Translations under genes and position numbers: made by a program
Notes under the pieces: generated by a model
The model's database searches: none
Told to the model about the DNA's origin: nothing
Seen by the model: the letters and a program-made list of their open reading frames with translations, nothing else
Source: Albugo candida
Taxonomy: Eukaryota; Oomycota; Peronosporomycetes; Albuginales; Albuginaceae
Length of the DNA stretch: 28,989 nt
Direction of reading: 5' to 3'
Assembly: GCA_905220665.1 (NCBI GenBank)
Contig: CAJNAR010000083.1
Location: 1 to 28,989, forward strand
In this document: piece by piece, positions 15,301 to 23,699 of the stretch
Position numbering within the stretch: the stretch's first letter is position 1
How the letters are laid out: the number at the start of each line of letters is the position of its first letter

Positions 15301-15904
15301 TTTTGATAGATTTGGACTATCCAAACACGTTCCTCCATCTCACTCCCACGATGTTTTGACACTTTGGTACCTTTTCATGAAAGTAATGTAAAAGGAAGTA
15401 ATAGCATATTAGCGGATACGAGTGCAATAGAGTAGATTACTAGTGCTTGAATTCGAATCTTTTGCAAGAAAGCCTCCTTCCGGAACGATGTCATTCGAGT
15501 AACAAATATTCCTAATTCTACCTTTTTGATAGATTTACACTATCCAAACACGTTCCTCCATCTCACTCCCCACGATGTTTTGAAACTATGGTATCTTTTT
15601 CATAAAAGTAATGTAGAAGGAAGTAATAGCATATTAGCGGATACGAGTGCAATTGAGTAGATTACTAGTGCGCGAATTTGAATCTTTTGCAAGAAAGCCT
15701 CCTTCCGGAACGATGTCATTCGAGTAACAAATATTCCTAATTCTAGCTTTTTGATAGATTTACACTATCCAAACACGTTGCTCCATCTCACTTCCCACGA
15801 TGTTTTGAAACTATGGTACCTATGTCATAAAAGTAATGTAGAAGGAAGTAATAGCATATTAGCGGATACGAGTGCAATAGAGTAGATTACTAGTGCTTGA
15901 ATTC

Positions 15905-16048
15905 GAATCTTTTGCAAGAAAGCCTCCTTCCGGAACGATGTCATTAGAGTAACAAATATTCTTAATTCTACCACTTGGATGGATTTGACCTATCCAAACA
16001 CGTTCCTGCATCTCACTCTCTACAATGTTTTGAAACTATGGTACCTAT
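15905..16048 (+). repeat. Edge-type diverged satellite monomer, left half
   Basis: This split copy carries variants absent from the main array but shared with the copies to the right of the retrotransposon: AACAAATATTCTTAATTC, CCACTTGGATGGATTTGACC, GTTCCTGCATC and TCTCTACAATG. It marks the change from the homogenised array to its diverged border. Its right half lies at 20538-20618. Confidence 0.85.
16044..16048. repeat. Left target-site duplication (CCTAT)
   Basis: Five bases before the 5' LTR, pairing with CCTAA at 20533-20537 with one mismatch. Five bases is the usual duplication length for copia elements. The mismatch may be a mutation after insertion. Confidence 0.75.
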
Positions 16049-16259
16049 TGTTGAAGAAAGTTGGACAAGTTCAGATAAAAACCGGATAAGATCGGAAGAG
16101 TTGGATAAGATCAGATCATTAGTGGCGCGGAAAGATGCGATAAGAAATAGGTTACTGATAGTATAGAGAAGCGATATAGAGAATGTGGTATAGGCTTAGA
16201 CTATCTTTTTGAGAACTAAGGACCTACAAATATAGATACTTTCCAATTTGACTGCAACA
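16049..16259 (+). repeat. 5' LTR
   Basis: 211 bp from TGTTGAAG to GCAACA, with 5-bp inverted ends. It differs from the 3' LTR at six positions, all transitions, with no indels (about 97% identity), so the insertion is not very recent. A chance open frame (15975-16166) crosses from satellite into this LTR and is not a gene. AT-rich segments such as GATAGTATAGAGAAG could hold the promoter, but no defined element can be assigned. Confidence 0.96.
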
Positions 16260-16277
16260 GGTTAACAGCCACAACTC
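16260..16277 (+). other. Candidate primer-binding site
   Basis: The sequence directly after the 5' LTR begins GGTTAACAGCCACAACTC. Its position is right for a tRNA primer site. The first five bases match the start of the half-tRNA-iMet site known in some copia elements, but the rest does not, so I cannot name the primer tRNA. Confidence 0.35.
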
Positions 16278-16311
16278 TTGTTTTTCTCAAAAGCTACCAA
16301 CTCTTTTAAAA

Positions 16312-17034
16312 ATGGATATGTTGAGAGAAGACAATTACTTCAGCTGGGAATTCAGTGCTCGAATGCAGCTGATGCGAAAGGGGTTGCTGGACCATATTGA
16401 CCCGGTAAAAACCCCAAGCGAGGATGACAGCAACGCTGGGATTTAGAAGATCAATGACATGAAGGCGTTTGCGGTCATTTCGACCATGATCAGCCCCAAC
16501 TTACAGTCTATGGTTAGATCAGCATGTAGTGCTGCTCAAGCATGGGACATCTTGAAGAATTTCTTCTTGAGGCGCTACTTGCACAACAGGATCCAGAAGA
16601 AGCGGGAGTTACATGAGTTCAAGATGAAGAAAGGCGGATGCGTTATGGATCATTTTTTGAGGTTCGACGAGTTGTGCATGTCAATGCAAGCAATAGGAGC
16701 GTCCATCGACTTGGATGAGCAGCTGGTTGTACTACTTGGAAGCATGTCAGAAGATTTCGACCAGACTATCAAGATCATGGAGAATGTACCAGGGATGGAC
16801 ATGTTTCAAGCGAAGGAAATGCTTCTTCGCGAATCAGAAAGCATCAGTGCCAAGGAAAAGCATGGCATGGCACTCAAAGCGCAGTATAAGCGGCAAAGCA
16901 AAGGTCGAGCAAATAGGCCGAACAGGAATACAGCGAAGTTCGAGGGAAAGTGTTTCCGGTGTAACAAGTATGGGCACAAACAAGCGGATTGTTGGAGAAG
17001 TAACAAGGCCGACAGCGAGGAAGCCCATGCATTC
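16312..17034 (+). pseudogene. gag: gag region with zinc knuckle
   Basis: The gag part of a copia polyprotein forms the capsid-like particle and binds the RNA genome. The N-terminal piece (44 codons) ends at TAG 16444, where a Trp codon is common in this family, so TGG to TAG is likely. The frame resumes unshifted and contains a UBN2/retrotransposon-gag-like helical region with ALKAQYKRQ near its end, then a CCHC zinc knuckle, CFRCNKYGHKQADC, at about 16951-16992 with C-x2-C-x4-H-x4-C spacing intact. The nearest downstream in-frame ATG is at 16459, but that would skip conserved N-terminal gag sequence, so 16312 is the better original start. Confidence 0.88.
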
Positions 17035-17040
17035 ACAATT

Positions 17041-17343
17041 TTTCAAGAATCTCAAGCGAATTGGATTCTGGACAGTGGCGCAAGCAGTCAAATGTGTCCC
17101 AACAAAATTGAATTTACCGACTTGCAAGCAATGAAGAAAAAGACTCCGATATCTGTTGCCAATGGAAGCAAGGTTTATGCAGTAGGAGTTGGAACCATCT
17201 TTGTGCGACTCAAGAACAACAAAAATATCAGTATTGATGATGTTTTGTACGTTCCCGGTCTCGAGCAAAAGCTACTCTCCGTATCTGCACTAACGGAAAA
17301 AGGACTCCAGGTTGTCTTTCGGAATCTTACCTGTGAAATCAAA
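17041..17343 (+). pseudogene. Aspartic protease domain of copia pol
   Basis: The retropepsin-like protease matures the polyprotein. The active-site motif WILDSGASSQMC lies at about 17062-17097, with Asp of DSG at 17071. The following DVLYVPGLEQKLLSVSAL is the conserved segment that follows the catalytic core in copia proteases. The frame is intact through this domain. Confidence 0.9.
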
Positions 17344-17459
17344 AGTGACAATCGAAAAATTGTGGATATTCAACGTATTGGAAAGCTTTTCGTTCTCGAA
17401 TGTGAAACACTTGAAGTCGCACATTTTGGTGGAGAGGCAGGTCAAGACGAAGACGTTCC

Positions 17460-18290
17460 GGTGGACGAATCCATTTGGCACGCAAGGTTTGGTCATATTT
17501 CGATCAAGAGAATGAAAAACATAAGGAATTATGTCAGTGGACTCAATTTGAAGACAAAATGAGGAATGGATTGTGAAGAGTCCGAAATTTGTGAAGGGTG
17601 TATGAATGGAAAGTCAACTGTTCAGCCATTTAGATCATCTGCGTATGGAAAAGTAAAGACAATAGCCTTGTTAGAAGTGGTTCACAGTGATGTCACTGGG
17701 CCGATGCGAGTGAAGTCTCAAGGTGGCGCGAAGTTCATGGTCACATTCATCGATGATTTTTCAAGATTCATTCATGCCTATTTTATCCAAAGCAAGGGTG
17801 AAGTTTTCAGTAAATTTACCGAATTCAAAGCACTTGTCGAGAATCAGTTCGGAAAAAGGATCAAGTGTTTGCGTTCGGATAATGGTGGGGAATACATCAA
17901 CGACAAATTTGCCAACTTATGCAAAAATTCCGGAATCATACATCAAACCACGGTTCCATATTCGCCACAACAGAACGGACTCGCAGAACGGATGAAACGG
18001 ACACTTACGGAACGTGCGAGGTGCATGTTATCGCATATGCAAGTGGAGGAAAAATGGTGGGCAGAAGCTATGAACACAGCTGTGTACGTGACAAACAGAG
18101 TACCCTGTGCAGCAAATCAATTCAAAACCCCATTTGAAGTATGTTTCGGTCGGAAGCCAAGCGTCGCGCACTTTAAAGTGTTTGGAGCTCAAGGTTATGC
18201 ACATATCGACAAATCCAAGAGATCCAAAGTCGACAGCAAAGCTTACAAATGTATGTTTCTGGGCTATTTCGAAAACATTAAAGGGTATCG
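17460..18290 (+). pseudogene. Integrase domain of copia pol
   Basis: Integrase inserts the cDNA into the genome. An N-terminal HHCC zinc-binding unit is visible as WHARFGH then CEGC, with the TGA stop at 17560 falling between the two halves. The core has HSDVTGP (first Asp), RSDNGGEY (second Asp) and PYSPQQNGLAE (Glu); 35 residues separate the second Asp from the Glu, which is the D,D-35-E signature. KVFGAQGYAHIDKSKR and CMFLGY follow, as in other copia integrases. A variable acidic linker (about 18420-18700) then leads to reverse transcriptase. Catalytic residues look intact although the stop would separate this part from gag. Confidence 0.93.
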
Positions 18291-18769
18291 TGTCTGGAAT
18301 TTGGAAGCTCATCGTTTGGAAACAACACGTACAGCTAAATTTCAAGAAGTGCAAAACTCAAAATATTTTGAAGTCGTATGCTGCGACAAATCCACGGACC
18401 AGTTAAAATCTATGGAAAACCAGCATTATGAGGAGGAAGACATGCATCTCGAAAGAGAGCATAACAGCGATGATGCAATGGAAATAGATGAAGAGTTTGA
18501 CCAACAGGATGAACATCCAGGGGAAGATGATGTCAGCATGGATTTTAATTCAGCTACGGAGATTGTTCCCAGGGGGAGATTGGATGGTTTCACTGGTTCT
18601 CCGACATTCGCACCATCTGGGCCCAATCACCTTCTCGAAAGTGAGCCGTCTCATTCAATCGTGCCATACGAAATTTCGGATGCCATTATTCCAGTGGACA
18701 TCGAAGAAACTCGACCACAGAAAAGATTTCGCATAGAACAAGAACAGGCGAATGCTGTTTTGGATTTAC

Positions 18770-19700
18770 CATCAACGTACAAAGAGGCAATGCGGTCTCC
18801 GGATTCAGATGAATGGAAAAAGGCGTTTCAAACTAGAGCTCGAAGCACTCAAGGAAAAGGAGACTTGGATACTGACTTCAAAGACACCACATATGAAGGT
18901 CATTGGAACAAAATGGGTTTTTACTCTAAATCGGAATGAATTTGGTGAAGTTGAAAAGTACAAGGCAAGACTTGTCGCTTTGGGCTACCGACAAAAATAT
19001 GGAGTGGATTATATGGACACATATGCGCCAGTTGCAAACATGAATTCCATTCGGGTTTACCTGGTGGCTTGTTGTCACCAAGGATTTCATATTCAGCAAT
19101 ATGATGTCGACACCGCGTTTCTCAATGGGCATCTGGATGAAGAAGTCTACATTCATCCACCGCGAGGTGTTCAAGCTCAGGCTAACGATGTCTGTCTTCT
19201 GAAGCGAAGCTTATATGGTCTGAAGCAATCTGCAGCAACATGGTTTAAGACAATTTCACGAGTGTTTTTGGAAATGGGTTTCCGACACTGCAGAACAGAC
19301 TCGTGCATATTTTTTCGTCAACGAGGAAATTCGGTGGTTTATATCGCCTTATATGTGGACGACATGTTAATAGGTGCAAAGACATTGGAGGAGATAAAAG
19401 CTATTTCCGACAAATTGTCAAGTAAGTTCAAGTTAAAAGATCTCGGAAAAGTCAAATTTATGCTGGGCAGTCAAGTCGATTATGACCGAGAGCAACGTTC
19501 AATGAAAATCTGTCAAACTTCAAACATCAATAAAATGGTCGAAAAGTTCAATCATGTGGACGCCAAGCTCGTTTGGAACCCAAATGTTCAAGGCCAACTT
19601 TTATCGACAATCGAAAAAGAAGATGAAAGAATGAAGTTTCGGCCTTATCGCTCCTTAGTTGGCTCACTCTTGTATATTTCGAATGGAACTAGACCAGATA
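18770..19700 (+). pseudogene. Reverse transcriptase domain of copia pol
   Basis: This RNA-dependent DNA polymerase copies the element's RNA. The segment begins with STYKEAMRSPDSDEW in the upstream frame, shifts near 18830, then continues with GTKWVFTLNRNEFG, YKARLVALGYRQ, DTYAPVA, QYDVDTAFLNG, LLKRSLYGLKQ and the catalytic YVDDM near 19350. All these are standard copia reverse-transcriptase blocks in order. The shift fits one extra A at CAAACTAG. Apart from that shift the domain is open. Confidence 0.93.
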
Positions 19701-19839
19701 TTGCGTATTCAGTTGGGCAACTGAGTCGACATCTGGAACGGCCTAGTGAAGAGCATTGGAAGGCAGCGATAAGGGTCCTGCGGTATTTGAAGTCAACTAG
19801 TGATATGGGGATAAATTACACCGGCAGTGACAAATGTTT

Positions 19840-20314
19840 ATGCGTTTGTGCATATAGTGATGCCATTGGGCGAATAACAAGGAATCCAGAAGATCTGTAT
19901 CCGGAATCATGCTAATGATAAATGGTGCGCCCGTTATTTTCAAATCAAAGATTCAGCAAAGTGTAGCCCTGAGTACGGCTGAGGCAGAGTATATCGCCCT
20001 ATCACTCTGTATGCAAGAACTTTTATGGCTGAAAAGCTTATTATGTGAACTCAAGGCAAAGATTACTCAAAAGATCAAAATATTCGAGGACAATCAAAGT
20101 GCCATCGCAATCGCGAAAAACGATAGATATCAAAGCAGAGAAAAACATATCGACATCCGTTATCATTTCATTCGAGATCATATAAAGGATGAAAAAATTG
20201 TGATCGAGTATATCGACTCCAGAAATCAGCTTGCCGATTTCTTGACCAAGCCTATTTCGACAAAGCAATTTCAGGATTTGGTTCGTCTGGCAAATATCAA
20301 GAATTGTGTGTCGT
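19840..20314 (+). pseudogene. RNase H domain of copia pol
   Basis: RNase H removes the RNA strand during reverse transcription. Catalytic positions are visible as YSDA, STAEAEYIAL, EDNQSAI and HIDIRYHFIRD. An apparent 1-nt deletion just after YSDA (near 19863) moves the frame, so the first Asp lies in a different frame from the rest. The domain ends with NQLADFLTKPIS, typical of the end of copia pol. Confidence 0.92.
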
Positions 20315-20321
20315 GGGGGAG
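20315..20321 (+). other. Polypurine tract (GGGGGAG)
   Basis: Purine run directly before the 3' LTR TG, in the position where plus-strand DNA synthesis starts. Here it also encodes amino acids, because the pol frame is still open across it. Confidence 0.88.
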
Positions 20322-20532
20322 TGTTGAAGAAAGTCGGACAAGTTCAGATAAAAACCGGATAAGATCGGAAGAGTCGGATAAGATCAGATCATTAGTAGCG
20401 CGGAAAGATGCGATAAGAAATAGGTTGCTGATAGTATAGAGAAGCGATATAGAGAATGTGGTATAGGCTTAGACTATCTTTTTGAGAACTAAGGACCTAC
20501 AAATATGGATACTTTCCAATTTGACTACAACA
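20322..20532 (+). repeat. 3' LTR
   Basis: 211 bp, the same length as the 5' LTR, running TGTTGAAG...TACAACA. The pol frame continues into it as far as 20439. The six differences from the 5' copy are at LTR positions near 14, 54, 77, 106, 185 and 204, all purine-purine or pyrimidine-pyrimidine changes. Confidence 0.96.
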
Positions 20533-20537
20533 CCTAA
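20533..20537. repeat. Right target-site duplication (CCTAA)
   Basis: Pairs with CCTAT at 16044-16048. The satellite monomer continues from here as ATTCATATTAGTGATG, which matches the segment after GGTACC in other copies. Confidence 0.75.
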
Positions 20538-21262
20538 TTCATATTAGTGATGTAAAAGCAAGTAATAGCTTAGTAGCGGATAAGAGTGCAATCAAGTAGA
20601 TTACTATTGCACCAATTCGAATCTTTTGTAAGAAAGCCTCCTTCCGGAACGATGTCATTAGAGTAACAAATATTCTTAATTCTACCACTTGGATGGATTT
20701 GACCTATCCAAACACGTTCCTGCATCTCACTCTCCACAATGTTTTGAAACTATGGTACCTTTTTCATAAAAGTAATGTAGAGGCAAGTAATAGCTTAGTA
20801 GCGGATACGAGTGCAATAGAGTAGATTAGTAGTTCACGAATTTGAATCTTTTGCAAGAAAGCCTCCTTCCGGAACGATGAAATTCGAGTAACAAATACTC
20901 TTAATTCTACCATTTGGATGGATTTGGAATATCCAAACAAGTTCCTGCATCTCACTCTCCACAATGTTATAAAACTATGGTACCTCTTTCATATAAGTAA
21001 TGTAGAGGCAAGTAATAGCTTAGTAGCGAATACGAGTGCAATAGAGTAGATTCGTAGTGCTTGAATTCGAATCTTTTGCAAGAAAGCCTCCTTCTGGAAC
21101 GATGTCATTCGAGTAACAAATATTCCTAATTCTTCCACTTTAATTGATTTGGACTATCCAAACACGTTCCTGCATCTCGCTCTCCACAATGTTTTGAAAC
21201 CTTATTACCTATATTATACAAGTGGCGTGTAGACCCAGGTAATATCTTAATAGTATATACGA
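20538..21262 (+). repeat. Satellite array, right diverged edge (about 3.3 monomers)
   Basis: The array resumes with the right half of the interrupted copy, then monomers with anchors at 20619, 20844 and 21069, each 225 bp apart. They share edge variants (AACAAATA, CATTTGG or CACTTGG, GTTCCTGCATCTC, TCCACAATG) and drift further rightward: the last has TTCTGGAA instead of TTCCGGAA, CTTATTACC instead of TATGGTACC, and loses recognisable sequence near 21262, about 30 bp short of a full unit. Progressive decay toward the border is expected when homogenisation is weakest at the array edge. Confidence 0.93.
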
Positions 21263-21465
21263 ATTCACAGCATTTTTCGTGAGCATACTAGTGATAGGAG
21301 CAATGGTGATGGTTTGATTGTCCGCATTATACGCTGTAACGCATAAAAATGCTTGCCGAAACTGTGGCAGTGCGGAGAACTGGTGGAAATACTGATATAA
21401 CATTGAATACTTTCAAAATTGCTCATACTGCCCCATATGAAATCACATAATAAAATATTGTACAA
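21263..21465. other. Unique sequence after the satellite; nothing recognised
   Basis: First non-satellite sequence to the right. Short minus-strand frames exist (21209-21403 and 21265-21465) but overlap each other, cross the satellite border and resemble nothing I know. I see no RNA gene or repeat. Confidence 0.5.
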
Positions 21466-22050
21466 TGACTAACAAATTGAAGATCAGACAGTGTTCGTTG
21501 CTCAGCTTTATCAGTGTCCTTGACTTCTACCCTCTAGATGGACGTCACGTCCAAGAGAACCTTAATCGTCATTTCGTCTATCATAAGGATCTGCCATGAG
21601 TTATCAAACGTTAAGAGAAGCGATCTTGGCCTCGACTTAAGCGACTAAAAAATCTTCAATCACTTTTTCGCCCAGGACGTTCACGTCCATACCCGAAAGT
21701 CGCAATTGTTGGTCCAAGCTCTATTAAGATCAGGTATCATGGGGAAGAATAGAAGGTGAGATTTCGCGAATTTTTTAGATATATTGCCCCTTATATTTCG
21801 GATGACAACAATTCCGTTTCACACGCATTCTAATTCCTTGTGCATCCTCCCTAATTGCCCGAGCTATGCGCCAAGCATCTATATGATTGCAGATAACAAA
21901 ACCATTCAGGCTTCGTACTGCAACAGTGACGTCTCGACCGTCTTTGTGCTCTGGGGGGAGCTCAAGATAAAGAAAAATTATGGATTAAGACAGGTGCTAT
22001 CGATATGTCAAGGCGTATTTACGGCAAGACTTTGTGCGCTTTTACAATAA
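21466..22050 (+). pseudogene. Unrecognised possible gene relic
   Basis: A frame from ATG 21466 reads DFYPLDGRHVQENLNRHFVY, then after TGA and TAA stops KRLKNLQSLFRPGRSR and PKVAIVGPSSIKIRYHGEE, and continues to about 21830. A second frame is open from 21784 to 22050 (88 codons). The reduced stop density and ordinary amino-acid make-up suggest an old coding sequence with stops, but no domain is recognisable and the region could be non-coding. Other relics nearby make decay the more likely story. Confidence 0.25.
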
Positions 22051-22502
22051 GGTTTGATCCGTAATGTGCGTAATTTAATTCAGTTCTGTCGATGCCTATT
22101 TAGTGCTCTTCGCTGATGCTTTCGCTAACTTCCTGGACACTGTGCTATGAGAACATGTGCATGTTTTGATGACGAAAAAAGAATGCGAATCGGAGTGGTA
22201 GCTAGCACACATTGCCCAGTACCACGGATTCAAAAATAAAGGAACAAGAAGACGGCTTATTGGAAATAGTCGGTGGAGAAAAGAAAGGTAAAGGCTCGAA
22301 ATATTTCAAAACGCGTGGCATTATCCACAGCGCGGGCAATATTAATGGTATCGATTTCGGTCATGACGCACCACACTCTCCGATAAACCTCAAAGATCCT
22401 CATGCAGACAGAATTGATAACTATCTTCCAAATTGTCGCTCAAGTGAAAGGATAAAAACTAAAAGTACGCCAAGATGCGTAACAAAACATGAATCTTCTT
22501 AG
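22051..22502. other. Gap with one short uncertain frame; nothing recognised
   Basis: An open frame at 22206-22502 on the plus strand has no ATG near its start and codes for KGSKYFKTRGIIHSAGNING and other ordinary-looking sequence. I recognise no family. It lies just before the next relic and could belong to it in a shifted frame. No RNA gene or repeat is visible. Confidence 0.3.
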
Positions 22503-23690
22503 GAAAACGAAATTGCGCAACGCTGATGAGATGAGTTGTTTCTATTTCATCTAAGCAAATTTTGTAGGATTCGAATGCAGAAGCTTTGGTGCGGGGATCC
22601 AAGCTCTCATAGGCTATGTGAAGAACAACGTGTCCAAAAAATTGGCTGTACCAAGCTCAATGACGTGCATTGTGGACGAAGGTTCTTCAAGTCGACCTTG
22701 ATGCTGTAGCCACATAAGAACTCATTCAAGCTTTCATCGAAAGAACAAAGCACAAACACCGAAGTTCCAATACACTGCTGGTTGATTCTTCCCCAAGCGT
22801 TACAGCTAATCAAAGATTCATGCGTCACTACGTCTCCAGGAATCAGCAGCGAGCAATGTTTTAACTATATCTCGGGATGACGGGCCCGGTCGCGAATCAA
22901 GTTATCGTATAACAAAGCAGTCACCCCGATACAAGTAATAGCTCAAAGTATCATGATCTCCTAGGACGACAAGACTTTTAAAAAATCGTTGAATCGATCA
23001 AATCCACCGTCATTCTTGCGTATCAGCAGCAATATCGCCGTACTCGTCGTGCATTCCAGGGGCTACAACATGATTGGACAAATGCTGGTGGACTACAGCG
23101 ATTCATTTATGAGCAAGCGGAGCGCATGAATCGAATCTTAGAGACTCTACTGACATTCCACGGACTTTCCAATGACACGAAATGATGGTTTTGTGTCGCA
23201 GCAGAAAATGCCGGCGAATAGAGTATACAGTCTCCAGAGAGTACGCCAATTTGTACACGATCGCTTACAACGGTCACCATCTCCTTTGCCTTTGAACCAT
23301 CCAGTATTGTTAGTTTGTTGCATGCGACGAAGAGGAATGAGGCGGTAAACGGAACATAGAGAAATGGATTCGAGATGCATGTCCTGCAATTTTCAAGCTC
23401 CATTCAGATCAGACAATGTGTTGCTGTGTTCCGCAAGTGTTCCGAACAAAGCCGTCGAAATCGCAGTTGTATGTATGAAGAGATATGTATTCGACGCGGT
23501 ACTTTCACCGTCACTTTTTAGCAATTCTGAAAAGCGTTTGCTAATTATGTCAATATTCAGCGAGCAAGGATGGTGCTTAAGACGAGTATTGAATTGCTCA
23601 CACGCTATAATTCCATAATTGGTGTCGTGCGTCGCATGTTGAAGAATGTAACGATACTACGGCAAGCTTCCAGAATTACGACCGACTAAA
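22503..23690 (+). pseudogene. Unrecognised decayed protein-coding gene
   Basis: Protein-like sequence runs along the plus strand in at least three successive frames. First comes GFECRSFGAGIQALIGYVKN (about 22567-22626). A shift near 22665 leads to LWTKVLQVDLDAVAT, ELIQAFIERTKHKHRSSNTL, QRFMRHYVSRNQQRAMF and YEQAERMNRILETLLTFHGL, interrupted by single TAA, TGA or TAG codons near 22715, 22860, 22910, 22977, 23182 and 23218. A shift near 23360 leads to CNFQAPFRSDNVLLCSASVP, VVCMKRYVFDAVLSPSLFSN and RRVLNCSHAIIP, ending at TAA about 23616, with weak traces to ~23690. The picture is one mostly helical protein of some 380 codons, disabled by about seven stops and two frameshifts. It converges on the helicase relic with almost no gap. 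I cannot name the family. Confidence 0.5.
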
Positions 23691-23699
23691 GAAAAAAGC

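Larger units (their letters stand above)
1..16048 (+). repeat. ~224-bp satellite array, left block (72 monomers)
   Basis: Head-to-tail tandem array already in progress at base 1. Using the shared GAATCTTTTG anchor, monomers start at 4, 227, 455, 677, 901 and so on to 15680 and 15905, with a mean spacing of 224 bp; most are 222-226 bp. Nearly every copy has the palindrome TTCCGGAA, a KpnI-type GGTACC, CCTAATTCTACC, a TTTGGACTATCCAAA dyad or its broken form, and GAGTGCAAT. Copies differ by scattered substitutions and 1-4 bp indels, most often in the segment after GGTACC. The last copy (15905) is cut at 16048 by the copia insertion and resumes at 20538, giving 144 + 81 = 225 bp. No gene is credible here: the short minus-strand frames recur in every copy and shift frame with monomer length. 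The array has the look of a centromeric, pericentromeric or heterochromatic satellite; the sequence alone cannot say which. Confidence 0.98.
16312..20439 (+). pseudogene. Copia gag-pol polyprotein, broken (overview)
   Basis: The frame starts at ATG 16312, 52 nt after the LTR, as the first ATG of the leader. It carries gag, protease, integrase, reverse transcriptase and RNase H, with catalytic residues still visible in each enzyme. Four lesions break it: TAG at 16444-16446, TGA at 17560-17562, an apparent 1-nt insertion near 18830 in a short A run, and an apparent 1-nt loss near 19863 inside RNase H. The terminal frame reads through the polypurine tract and 118 nt into the 3' LTR before stopping at 20439. 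Its domains are described separately. Confidence 0.93.
16049..20532 (+). mobile_element. Full-length Ty1/copia LTR retrotransposon (4484 bp, defective)
   Basis: The element has two 211-bp LTRs bounded by TGTTG...CAACA, a short leader, a gag-pol region of ~4 kb and a polypurine tract next to the 3' LTR. Domain order is gag zinc knuckle, aspartic protease, integrase, reverse transcriptase, RNase H; integrase before reverse transcriptase is the copia (Pseudoviridae-type) order rather than gypsy. Flanking CCTAT (16044-16048) and CCTAA (20533-20537) are a near-perfect 5-bp target duplication, and the surrounding satellite monomer is restored if one copy is removed. The polyprotein frame has stops at 16444 and 17560 and frameshifts near 18830 and 19863, so this copy cannot make its proteins. 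It lies in the same orientation as the satellite. Confidence 0.97.

Noticed and set aside
1..16048. Many 60-103 codon open frames in the satellite, mostly on the minus strand, with a shared MTSFRKEAFLQKI core
   Set aside because: The same frame recurs in copy after copy and breaks wherever a monomer is not a multiple of three. There is no conserved start or stop and no link to a known protein; they are by-products of the repeat.
1..16048. CRISPR array
   Set aside because: The whole ~224-bp unit is repeated with no short repeat and unique spacer pattern, in a eukaryotic setting.
1..16048. Satellite-encoded hammerhead ribozyme
   Set aside because: No CUGANGA...GAAA core on either strand of the monomer; the nearest string, CTAATGAC on the minus strand, lacks the needed bases.
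1..16048. Canonical CENP-B box in the monomer
   Set aside because: No sequence fitting the TTCG....A..CGGG pattern was found; only a dyad of different sequence is present.
15975..16166. 63-codon open frame at the satellite/LTR junction
   Set aside because: It starts in satellite and runs into the 5' LTR, so it was created by the insertion; the LTR part equals the tail at the end of pol.
16834..17268. 144-codon minus-strand frame across gag and protease
   Set aside because: Shadow of the plus-strand polyprotein, which has clear zinc-knuckle and DSG motifs.
16049..20532. Active, intact retrotransposon
   Set aside because: Two in-frame stops, two frameshifts and about 3% LTR divergence show a defective copy.
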